DNA of 7,406 nt from Candidatus Zixiibacteriota bacterium. Its GTDB lineage: Bacteria > Blakebacterota > Blakebacteria > Blakebacterales > Blakebacteraceae. Location of the stretch: NCBI GenBank assembly GCA_030604325.1, contig JAUVWC010000059.1, positions 1-7,406 of the forward strand, read 5' to 3'. A program made the position numbers and the translations under genes. Positions within the stretch are counted from its first letter, which is position 1; every line of letters starts with the position of its first letter. Shown one piece after another: positions 1 to 7,152 of the stretch. The notes under the pieces are model-generated. The model was not told where the DNA came from. It saw nothing but the letters and a program-made list of their open reading frames with translations, and did no database searches.

Positions 1-1871
1 AAGACATCAGGACTGTAGACTGGAGACCACCCGAGGAGCCTATCTCGTTATCCAGATTGCTGGATAGCAAAACGGTGCAAAACGCGCCGGTCCTGCCGAC
101 ATGGGTCAGCCATCTGGAGGAGCCGCCTGACATTCAGCATTTCGAAAGGGTTCAGGTTGCCGGCAGTGACATGGTCTATGGCCCGGTCCTGCAGCTGTAT
201 GAGCAGGAGCAGCAGTTACGCCCTTACTACAAGTTCATCTCTGTTGATGGCGTGCGCTACACTATCGACGGAGAGAAGCGAATGTATGCCAGTGCCGTCC
301 GGGAACTGCCGTCGCTCGGCTTCAGGGGTCCCAAGGAGTGGCTGAGGCATTGGGGAAGTGCCGCCCTCTTGTATACCCACGGATTCGGGCTCGTGATGAG
401 TCCGGTCAACCAGCTGAATGATGAAGGTGGGCCACAGTATGTCCTGCACAGTGTCCCGCCCCAGGCGTCCCATCCGGTTTTTGATGTCGAGCCGCGAATC
501 TATTTCGGTGAGGGCGCAAAAGACGACTATATCCTCACCAATATCCGCTACCTGAAGGAGTTTGACCACGCAACGAACCAGTTCAGAGAGGAGAATGTCT
601 ACCCACTGGAGGTAGAGAGCGGTATTCCGGTCAATTCCTTCTTCAAACGGCTGATTCTTGCCTTCGACACGATGGACATAACCGCTTTCCTCTTTTCACG
701 TTTCATCGACTACGACCGGACCCGCGTCCACATATACCGCACGCCGATGCAGAGAATCAGGCGCATTGCGCCATTCCTCTTTCTCGACAGTAACCCGTAC
801 GCCTTTATCGCGGATAAGAGAGTCGTATGGATGGTGAACGCCCTGACGACTACGAACAGCTATCCGTACTCTTTCCGCGAAGTGTTTGGTGACAAAGCTG
901 ATGAGCGTGCCGTCGAGAAGTTTCCGGAAAGGATCATCAATTACGCGGAGGACTCGGTTAAGATCTGCATCGATGCATATACAGGTGAGGTACACTTCTA
1001 CAAGATCGCCGATGACCCGATAGTGAACACCTGGGCCAAGATATATCCAGACCTCTTCCAACCGGGTGCTTCCATGCCGGAAGACGTCAGCGCACAGCTG
1101 ACCTACCCGCTACAGTGGTTTCACATCCAGTTCGATGACATCTACAAGAGGTATCACCAGAAACACCCCATAGAGTTCTACAACGTCGAGGACCTCTGGG
1201 ACGATGCCGACGAGGTCGTTGGATCCCTCGGTGCCGGACTGACCGAGTTTGGCACCGGCGATCAGATGACCTTTTCGTACGAAGGCTACAACCTGCTGTT
1301 GGACCCGGCCGATCTTCCTGAGGGTTCGGACATTGGAGAGCCGGGTGAGCTTCAATTCGCGTTGATAATGCCTTACACGCCCGAGGGTGCCCGGAACCTC
1401 CGCTCGCTGGTGATAGCCCTGCAGGATCCGGGTCACTACGGGGAACTGCTAAACCTACGCGTACCACAGGGGGTATTCATTGCAGGTCCGGAACAGGCCG
1501 ACACAAGTATCGATAATGACGCCCAGGTCAACCAGCAGATCACGCTTTGGGTTAGGCACGGTTCAGAGGTGGTTCGCGGCCACACCCTCCTACTGCCTGT
1601 TGGGGGTGACCTGATCTACGTAGAACCCCTGTGGATCGTTTCTCTGCAGAATCGACTGCCTCAGATCAAGCTCTTTTCAGTAGTCTATCGGGGACGAACC
1701 ACGATGGCGGTAACCCTCGATGAGGCACTCCGGTTGTTTGAAACCTCGGAAGCCGAGGAGCAGAGGGCCAACGAACTGCCATGGTTCCGCGAGCTGCCGC
1801 CGCAGGCGAGGCAGACGGCCAAAGGGCCGCCCAGCATCCGTCAGCAGCCACCACCGCCACAGCAGAGGTAA
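1..1871 (+). CDS. UPF0182 family membrane protein, copy A (5'-partial; C-terminal extracytoplasmic part)
   Basis: This is the C-terminal part of a UPF0182 (COG1615, PF03699) protein, a family of large polytopic membrane proteins of unknown biochemical function. The frame is open from base 3, with no stop before 1869, and 622 residues are visible. The first possible start (TTG at 57) is an artefact: residues upstream of it (DIRTVDWRPPEEP) align without gaps to residues 359-371 of the copy at 3159-6002, so about 360 residues carrying the membrane segments lie off the left edge. Family hallmarks are visible: QLRPYYKFISVDGVRY, THGFGLVMSPVN, EPRIYFGEG, RIAPFLFLDSNPY, DSVKICIDAYTGEVHFYK, YHQKHPIEFYNVEDLW and HTLLLPVGGDLIYVEPLW. 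The protein ends in a Pro/Gln-rich tail of about 35 residues (GPPSIRQQPPPPQQR) absent from copy B. It is probably exposed outside the cytoplasmic membrane. The stop lies one base before the next start codon. Family assignment is secure; function is unknown. Confidence 0.93.
   Translation, partial: DIRTVDWRPPEEPISLSRLLDSKTVQNAPVLPTWVSHLEEPPDIQHFERVQVAGSDMVYGPVLQLYEQEQQLRPYYKFISVDGVRYTIDGEKRMYASAVRELPSLGFRGPKEWLRHWGSAALLYTHGFGLVMSPVNQLNDEGGPQYVLHSVPPQASHPVFDVEPRIYFGEGAKDDYILTNIRYLKEFDHATNQFREENVYPLEVESGIPVNSFFKRLILAFDTMDITAFLFSRFIDYDRTRVHIYRTPMQRIRRIAPFLFLDSNPYAFIADKRVVWMVNALTTTNSYPYSFREVFGDKADERAVEKFPERIINYAEDSVKICIDAYTGEVHFYKIADDPIVNTWAKIYPDLFQPGASMPEDVSAQLTYPLQWFHIQFDDIYKRYHQKHPIEFYNVEDLWDDADEVVGSLGAGLTEFGTGDQMTFSYEGYNLLLDPADLPEGSDIGEPGELQFALIMPYTPEGARNLRSLVIALQDPGHYGELLNLRVPQGVFIAGPEQADTSIDNDAQVNQQITLWVRHGSEVVRGHTLLLPVGGDLIYVEPLWIVSLQNRLPQIKLFSVVYRGRTTMAVTLDEALRLFETSEAEEQRANELPWFRELPPQARQTAKGPPSIRQQPPPPQQR
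1864..1868 (+). promoter_or_regulatory. Ribosome binding site of the flippase-like gene, inside the end of UPF0182 copy A
   Basis: AGAGG lies four bases before the ATG at 1873 and overlaps the last codons of the upstream gene. It supports this ATG over the longer open frame that starts at 1720, and it suggests translational coupling to the upstream gene. The spacing is on the short side. Confidence 0.5.
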
Positions 1872-1872
1872 T

Positions 1873-3114
1873 ATGACTGAACCTAACTCCGCCACTGAGA
1901 ACGAGATGCACAACATGGTGGTATCGGATAGACGCGGACCATTAGCGGTATCCGTGGCGTGGGGGTATGCCCTCGCCTTTATCCTGATGCTCTTCATATT
2001 GCTGATCCTGTTACCAGAGGCCGAAGGTCCTTCACCCTGGGATACTGTAGCTTTTCAGAGTGGCGCCCTCGAGTTGTTCGCCAATTTCCGCATACTTGAC
2101 GAGCTGGCCGATCTCAGCATCGTGAAGGTGGCGGATGTGGGTGAGGGGTGGTTCAAGGTAGATCTGGATCTGATCGGGGTGTCCAACCGGAAGTTCGGGT
2201 GGGCCCCATTCTCACTTGCGATTCTATTTGTCGTTGTCGCCCTGCTGCTGCGCGGACTGAGACAGCGCTTTCTGGCAGGCCATTTCGGCATCCCTTCTTC
2301 GGTAAACAGGCAGGTTTCATCCTATTTCTTCGGTCGGGGCATCAATCTCTTCTTCCCCTTCGGGCCGGGCGACCTGGCAACGGCGCAGACGCTTGTCCAG
2401 AACGAGGCGTCGGAAGAGGCCGCATTAAATGTTGTTTACTACAACCGGGTCTTTGAAGTTATCGGGATCACAGCTGTTCTCCTCGTGGGATTCATATACA
2501 TGGGTTGGGAGGGAGCCGTTGAGGCCTTCATATGGAGCGCTCTGCTTTTTGCCGCAGTCGTAACCCTGACACGGCCCCTTGGACCGACTACCCGCAGAAC
2601 CGGGAGCTACAACATTCCTGCGCGCGTCTGGGACGCATTCAACGGAAGGGCGCTGGTCCACGCTATCAGGGGGATGCGCCACAAACCACAGTTACTGGTC
2701 GGGCTCACTCTCCTGTCTGCTTTTACGCTTGGAATCGAGATTCTGGGTTACTGGTTTATCAAGCAGGCGTTTTCATCTCCGATGGATGACTACATCCTAA
2801 TGAAGGACATAACGTTTGTACATTTTGCGATAGTGATAGCCGTGGCCAATATAGGGAGAATTATCCCCTACACCTTCGCGAGCTTCGGCATCTACGAGAT
2901 TGTCTCAGTATTCATGTTCAAGGTCTTTGGCGAGGGTTATCTCAGTGCGACAACAGTCACCATTCTCGATTCACTGCTGATCAACGGCTTGACCCTGGTC
3001 CTCTTCCTCCTTTCGCTGACCCTGACCAGATATCCGAGTATCCTCGATACATGGCGGAACTTCATCGATCAATCAGCCACCAGGAGTCAGGCTGAAGCCC
3101 TCCAGACCCATTAG
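1873..3114 (+). CDS. Flippase-like / LPG synthase transmembrane-domain (UPF0104-type) integral membrane protein
   Basis: The gene encodes a 413-residue polytopic membrane protein. The ATG at 1873 was chosen because it follows the upstream stop by one base and has an AGAGG site; the open frame extends back to 1720 but that part overlaps the UPF0182 gene. Hydrophobic segments lie near residues 29-47, 110-126, 193-210, 217-232, 272-290, 314-345 and 365-385. The pattern matches the PF03706 family (AglD, MprF N-terminal domain and relatives): a Gly/Asn/Pro segment at 153-170 (FGRGINLFFPFGPGDLA) where members usually have N..P.R.GE..R, then NRVFEVIGI at 191-199 where ER..D is usual, then a Gly-rich re-entrant-like stretch and E342 (RIIPYTFASFGIYE). 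Family members translocate or modify lipids and lipid-linked glycans. A loop of about 60 residues between the first two helices is unusually long. The weakened signature leaves the substrate unknown. It lies between two UPF0182 genes, probably in one operon. Confidence 0.75.
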   Translation: MTEPNSATENEMHNMVVSDRRGPLAVSVAWGYALAFILMLFILLILLPEAEGPSPWDTVAFQSGALELFANFRILDELADLSIVKVADVGEGWFKVDLDLIGVSNRKFGWAPFSLAILFVVVALLLRGLRQRFLAGHFGIPSSVNRQVSSYFFGRGINLFFPFGPGDLATAQTLVQNEASEEAALNVVYYNRVFEVIGITAVLLVGFIYMGWEGAVEAFIWSALLFAAVVTLTRPLGPTTRRTGSYNIPARVWDAFNGRALVHAIRGMRHKPQLLVGLTLLSAFTLGIEILGYWFIKQAFSSPMDDYILMKDITFVHFAIVIAVANIGRIIPYTFASFGIYEIVSVFMFKVFGEGYLSATTVTILDSLLINGLTLVLFLLSLTLTRYPSILDTWRNFIDQSATRSQAEALQTH

Positions 3115-3148
3115 GCGCCGGATGAACGCGAGCGGATCCTTCAAAACC

Positions 3149-3152
3149 GGAG
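3149..3152 (+). promoter_or_regulatory. Ribosome binding site of UPF0182 copy B
   Basis: GGAG is followed by a six-base spacer and the ATG at 3159. It lies in the 44-base gap after the flippase-like gene. No promoter or terminator is visible in this gap, so read-through from upstream is likely. Confidence 0.55.
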
Positions 3153-3158
3153 CAGACC

Positions 3159-6002
3159 ATGAATAAGCATACAGATACCGGCACAGCGCATGGTCCGTTG
3201 CCGCACATTCCACAGCCGGGTGTGCTGTTCCGGTCCTTCCGTTTCTGGGTGTGGGTGTGTTTTGCACTCTTGATCATCAACGTCATTCCTGATTACTTCG
3301 TGCAATACTGGTTCGTTTTCTCCCTCGGATATCAGTCTATCTTCTGGACCAATTTCTGGATGCAGTTTGCCCTGTTTGCGGTCTATGGCATAGCTGTAGC
3401 TTCCGTCATCTATCTCCCTATGAGACTGTACGCCGAGAGCCGAATGCTGAGGAATTCATCGGTTCATTTCGGGGTCTGGGTCGGTATGTTCGCAGGATGG
3501 CTGCTCGCCCATAACTACCTGCAGTATCTGCTTGCCTTCAATGGCGTGCCCTTCGGAGAGACGGATCCTGTGTTCGGAAAAGACATAGGATTCTATGTCT
3601 ACCTGCTTCCGACTTGGAAGATTTCTCTCACCGCGCTCGAAGTCCTGATTCTGATCGGCGCTGTCTCATTTCTGATAGCAAGATCCAATCAGCTGAACTC
3701 GCAGGGGATATTGCAGAGACCCCAATTAGGTATCTGGGCGAAGATGTGCCTGTTCTTCTCGCCTTTGTATTTTCGGATCCTCCTCTGCTTTTTCGGTGCT
3801 GCTGTCGTAATACATACATACCTGGGGCGTTACGGGCTTCTGCTGAAGAATAACGAGCATTCCGGGGTTCGTACCGGTGCGGATTACCTGGATCTAACAT
3901 GGATCTTCTCCAACCTCAACAAGATATATGTATCGACGGTAGACGTGGCAGGGATCATCGATGCGATGGCTGTATTGCTTCACCGCCTCAACAGGCGATA
4001 CAGGTGGATCACGATAAGTACGGGCCCGGAGGATATGCCTCCTGCTGGACAGTCAAAACAACTGCTGCGTGCGCCGCTGTTGATCGGAACGGGACTTCTG
4101 GTCTTTCTGATCTGCTTTTCACTCTGCGTGGTTATTAGGGACAGTCTCCTGGTAAAACCGAACGAGCCTTACATACAGCTCGATTATATAGACCGGCACA
4201 TCAAAGCCACGAATAAGGCATACCGCCTTGATAACATCGAAGTCCACGAATGGAATCTGCCCGGTGAGCCTCTCGCACCCGAGACACTGCTTGCCAGCAA
4301 GACGCTCCAGAACGCCCCATATGTACCCACATGGGTAAGCTACCTCGAGGAACCGCCCGACCTTCATCACTTCGAACGCGTCGAGCTTTCCGAGTCGAAA
4401 ATGGTCTTTGGCCCCATGCTTCAGATCTATCAACAACAGCAGCAGCTGCGCCCATATTACGATTTTCTGTCAGTCGATGGGGTTCGCTACACGGTCGATG
4501 GGCAGAAGCGTATGTTCGTCAGTTCTGTTCGCGAGCTTCCTTCCCTGGCGTTTGTGGGTCCCCAGGAGTGGCTGAAATACTGGGGTTCGGCAGCCTTGCT
4601 ACTCACCCATGGGATGGGGCTTGTCATGAGCCCGGCCAACTCGATAGACGAGATGGGATCACCCGAATACGTGGTGAAAGATATTCCCCCCCAGGCAGCG
4701 GGTCCTGGATTCGAGCACGAACCCCGCATCTATTTCGGTGAGGGCACCAAGGACGACTACGTGTTGACAAACATCAAATACATGAAAGAGTTCGATTATG
4801 CGACCGCACAGGGTCGGGAGGAGTTTACCTTCCCTGAGGATCTTATCGACGGACTTCCTGTCAGCTCCGTTCTCCGGCGTCTGATCTTCGCGCTGCATAC
4901 GAAGGATGTCACGGCTTTCCTCTTCTCACGTTATATCGACCACGATAGGACACGCGTCCATGTCCGCCGCACACCGGTTACGAGAGCGCGCACTATCGCA
5001 CCCTTCCTCTTTATCGACAGCAATGTCTATGCGTTTATCGCCGACAAGAAAGTTCTGTGGATGATCAACAGCCTCACGACCAGCAACCAGTACCCGTATT
5101 CATTTCCCGAGGTCCTCGGTGATAAGGCGGACGAACGTGCCGTCGAAGAATTCCCCGAGAGGATCATCAACTACGCGGAGGATTCAGTAAAGATCACTAT
5201 CGATGCATACAGTGGAGAAGTGCACTTCTATAAAATAGCCGACGACCCGATAGTGAACACATGGGCGAGGGTTTACGATGACCTCTTCGAGCCGATCTCG
5301 GCCATGCCGGAGGCAGTAAGGGCTCAACTGACCTATCCGCAGCAGTGGCTGCATATCCAATTCGACGATATTTACAAGAGGTATCACCAGAAATACCCTA
5401 TCGAATTTTACAATGTCGAAGACTTGTGGGATGACGCCGATGAGACACTCGGTTCCATCGGCCGTGGCCTTAGCGGCTTCGGAACGGGGGACCAGATGAC
5501 TTTCTCTTATGAGGGTTACCACATTCTCCTCGACCCGGCAGATCTTCCCGAGGGCGTCGACGCGGGCAACTCCGGAGAACTGCAGTTTGTCATGCTCCTG
5601 CCCTTTACACCCGAAGGTGCAAGAAACCTGCGATCGCTGATCATTGCATTCCAGGATCCGGATGATTACGGGAGACTGGTGAGCCTGCAGATTCCGCAGG
5701 GGGTCTTTGTACCCGGGCCCGAACAGATCGACGCTTATATAGATAACGACCGGCCCGTTCACCAGCAGGTTACTATGTGGATCCGTCACTCATCCGAAGT
5801 AATACGGGGAAGTACTTTACTACTGCCCATTGGCGGCGACCTGTTGTATCTGGAGACAATTTGGGCGAATTCACTGCAGAATGAGTTGCCCCAGTTGAAG
5901 CTGTTCGCGATCAGGTATCACGACCTCATCACATCGGGCACAACTCTTGAAGACACCATTATGAACAGGAAGGTTATCCTCGGGCCTCCTACTTCTCGTT
6001 GA
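3159..6002 (+). CDS. UPF0182 family membrane protein, copy B (complete)
   Basis: This is a complete 947-residue UPF0182 (COG1615, PF03699) protein, a normal length for the family, whose function is unknown. The N-terminal third is membrane-embedded: hydrophobic segments near residues 29-49, 63-88, 105-128, 155-174, 194-220 and 304-327, plus a weak candidate near 260-275 (members usually have seven). The hallmark DPVFGKDIGFYVYLLP is at 136-151. After the last helix comes VKPNEPYIQLDYIDRHIKAT (332-351), then a large domain of about 600 residues, probably outside the cytoplasmic membrane. This holds QLRPYYDFLSVDGVRYTVDG, THGMGLVMSPAN, EPRIYFGEG, TIAPFLFIDSNVYAFIADK, YPYSFPEV, YHQKYPIEFYNVEDLW and STLLLPIGGDLLYLETIW. 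It is a close paralog of the protein at 1-1871 but ends with a short plain tail (GPPTSR). The ATG has a GGAG site. It is the last gene of the plus-strand cluster. Confidence 0.95.
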   Translation: MNKHTDTGTAHGPLPHIPQPGVLFRSFRFWVWVCFALLIINVIPDYFVQYWFVFSLGYQSIFWTNFWMQFALFAVYGIAVASVIYLPMRLYAESRMLRNSSVHFGVWVGMFAGWLLAHNYLQYLLAFNGVPFGETDPVFGKDIGFYVYLLPTWKISLTALEVLILIGAVSFLIARSNQLNSQGILQRPQLGIWAKMCLFFSPLYFRILLCFFGAAVVIHTYLGRYGLLLKNNEHSGVRTGADYLDLTWIFSNLNKIYVSTVDVAGIIDAMAVLLHRLNRRYRWITISTGPEDMPPAGQSKQLLRAPLLIGTGLLVFLICFSLCVVIRDSLLVKPNEPYIQLDYIDRHIKATNKAYRLDNIEVHEWNLPGEPLAPETLLASKTLQNAPYVPTWVSYLEEPPDLHHFERVELSESKMVFGPMLQIYQQQQQLRPYYDFLSVDGVRYTVDGQKRMFVSSVRELPSLAFVGPQEWLKYWGSAALLLTHGMGLVMSPANSIDEMGSPEYVVKDIPPQAAGPGFEHEPRIYFGEGTKDDYVLTNIKYMKEFDYATAQGREEFTFPEDLIDGLPVSSVLRRLIFALHTKDVTAFLFSRYIDHDRTRVHVRRTPVTRARTIAPFLFIDSNVYAFIADKKVLWMINSLTTSNQYPYSFPEVLGDKADERAVEEFPERIINYAEDSVKITIDAYSGEVHFYKIADDPIVNTWARVYDDLFEPISAMPEAVRAQLTYPQQWLHIQFDDIYKRYHQKYPIEFYNVEDLWDDADETLGSIGRGLSGFGTGDQMTFSYEGYHILLDPADLPEGVDAGNSGELQFVMLLPFTPEGARNLRSLIIAFQDPDDYGRLVSLQIPQGVFVPGPEQIDAYIDNDRPVHQQVTMWIRHSSEVIRGSTLLLPIGGDLLYLETIWANSLQNELPQLKLFAIRYHDLITSGTTLEDTIMNRKVILGPPTSR

Positions 6003-6072
6003 CGTTCACAGATCAAGCAGATCAATTTCAGATTCTAGCTCAAGAACCCTCGAGTAGTCGAGTTTCAACCGT

Positions 6073-6181
6073 AGGTTCGCGATCTAAAGAACAGATTGCT
6101 CACTTGCTGCCACAGGTTCGCGATCTAAAGAACAGATTGCTCACTTGCTGCCACAGGTTCGCGATCTAAAGAACAGATTGC
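6073..6181 (+). repeat. 41-bp perfect tandem repeat, about 2.7 copies, each with a small hairpin
   Basis: Copies run 6073-6113, 6114-6154 and 6155-6181 (27 bases of the third), with no mismatch between them. Each begins AGGTTCGCGATCT and contains GCGATCT, a seven-base loop, then AGATTGC (6079-6099, 6120-6140, 6161-6181). The arms pair over seven positions with one G-U wobble in plus-strand RNA; on the other strand the same position becomes an A-C mismatch. The array fills most of the 181-base gap between convergent genes and stops two bases before the stop codon of the exchanger. There is no U tract, so an intrinsic terminator is not supported; mRNA 3'-end protection or a neutral slippage repeat are alternatives. 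The rest of the gap (6003-6072) shows nothing clear beyond a five-base stem at 6049-6062. Confidence 0.9.
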
Positions 6182-6183
6182 GG

Positions 6184-7152
6184 TTAAGTGAACAAGCTGA
6201 CGATGTAGACAACATACAGGCTGATAAGCACCCCCCCCTCCCATCGATTCAACTTCATACCCCTGGCGAGCATCAGTAGTGCAAAGGCGCCGAATCCCAT
6301 CATGATCCACACGTCGAGCCGGACAGTCGCGGGGGCGGTAACTGCTATCGGATGCACCAGTGCGGTCAGCCCCAGGATGGCCAGAATATTGAAGATGCTC
6401 GATCCCACCAGGTTCCCCAGTACGATGCCTCCCTGCCGGTGTACGGCTGCAACGAGACAGCTGGCCAGTTCGGGCAGGCTGGTGCCGAAGGCCACCATGG
6501 TGAGTCCTACGATCCGATGGGGCACGCCGTAGGAATCGGCGATGACCATGGCCCCCTTGATGAGCCAGATGGCCCCCAGCGTCAGTAGGGCGGTGCCGGC
6601 GACGGTCTCCATTATCGACCGTCCAACCGGGCCTCTCATTTCAATCTTCTCCCGGCCGACCGGGCCTCTCATTTCAATCTTCTCCCGGCCGACCTTTTCC
6701 TCCCCCACCCTACCCCTCCTCTCCCGATAGAGCACGACCAGGTAGAGGCACAGCAGCGCAAATAGAAACAGACCTTCCAGCCGGCCGATTATCCCGTTGG
6801 GAATGAGCAGAAAGAGAAGGGCGCACGTACCGATCATGAAAGGAAACTCCCGCCGCAGGAAGGAGGCGTCGGTAGTGAGGGGATATACCAGGACGGACAG
6901 CCCCAGAACGGCTCCGATATTGAGAATGTTGGAGCCGACAACGTTGCCGAGCACGAGATCGGGAGCGCCTTTGAAAGCGGCAACGAGCGAGGCCGCCAGC
7001 TCCGGGCTGGAGGTCCCGAAGGCCACCACGGTCAATCCCACCACCAGCTGCCGCACGCCGAGTGCATTGGCGAGCTTCACCGCACCGCGCACGAGCAGCT
7101 CCCCCCCCAGATAGAGAAAGAGAATGCCGCCGATGACGTAGAGAAGGCTCAT
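6184..7152 (-). CDS. CaCA-family sodium/calcium exchanger (YrbG-like inner membrane antiporter)
   Basis: A complete 322-residue integral membrane protein of the Ca2+:cation antiporter family (Na_Ca_ex, PF01699), which exchanges Ca2+ for Na+ or H+ across the cytoplasmic membrane. It has the two inverted alpha-repeats: alpha-1 with GTSSPEL (46-52) and GNVVGSNILN (69-78), and alpha-2 with GTSLPEL (223-229) and GNLVGSSIFN (246-255). The transport glutamates E51 and E228 are present. In alpha-2 the usual GSN is GSS. About five helices lie on each side of a charged central loop (about 143-178), which contains a perfect duplicated 11-residue unit (VGREKIEMRGP). The ATG at 7152 fits family N-termini (LYLGGELLVRGAVKLA), but no good Shine-Dalgarno precedes it. 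It lies 55 bases downstream of the HAD gene on the same strand and converges on the UPF0182 cluster. Family is certain; ion specificity is not. Confidence 0.95.
   Translation of the reverse strand: MSLLYVIGGILFLYLGGELLVRGAVKLANALGVRQLVVGLTVVAFGTSSPELAASLVAAFKGAPDLVLGNVVGSNILNIGAVLGLSVLVYPLTTDASFLRREFPFMIGTCALLFLLIPNGIIGRLEGLFLFALLCLYLVVLYRERRGRVGEEKVGREKIEMRGPVGREKIEMRGPVGRSIMETVAGTALLTLGAIWLIKGAMVIADSYGVPHRIVGLTMVAFGTSLPELASCLVAAVHRQGGIVLGNLVGSSIFNILAILGLTALVHPIAVTAPATVRLDVWIMMGFGAFALLMLARGMKLNRWEGGVLISLYVVYIVSLFT
6626..6694 (-). repeat. 33-bp in-frame tandem duplication inside the exchanger gene
   Basis: Two perfect adjacent copies (6626-6658 and 6659-6691) continue for three further matching bases. 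The period is 33, so the reading frame is kept, and the product gains a second 11-residue unit VGREKIEMRGP in residues 153-176. It lies in the cytoplasmic loop between the two homologous halves, where extra length should be tolerated. The copies are identical at DNA level, which suggests recent slippage. Confidence 0.92.

Noticed and set aside
1720..1872. The longer start of the flippase-like gene at 1720
   Set aside because: The extra 51 residues are basic and low in hydrophobicity, overlap the conserved end of UPF0182 copy A and have no family counterpart. The ATG at 1873 has a ribosome binding site.
4686..4692. C7 run inside UPF0182 copy B as a slippage site
   Set aside because: It is seven bases long, encodes a conserved DIPPQA segment, and shows no sign of frame disruption.
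5184..5789. A 201-codon open frame on the minus strand inside UPF0182 copy B
   Set aside because: It is antisense to a well-supported family gene, its product shows no recognisable motif, and a similar antisense opening occurs in copy A; it follows from codon bias.
6049..6062. CTCGA-GTAG-TCGAG inverted repeat after the UPF0182 stop, followed by TTT, as a terminator
   Set aside because: The stem is only five base pairs and the T run is three bases; this is too weak to call.
6073..6181. The 41-bp repeat as a CRISPR array
   Set aside because: The copies are contiguous and identical over the whole period, with no unique spacers and no cas gene nearby.
6302..7114. Plus-strand open frames opposite the exchanger (6302-6532, 6542-6730, 6797-7114)
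   Set aside because: They are antisense shadows of the exchanger; they include the 33-bp repeat read backwards and show no family features.
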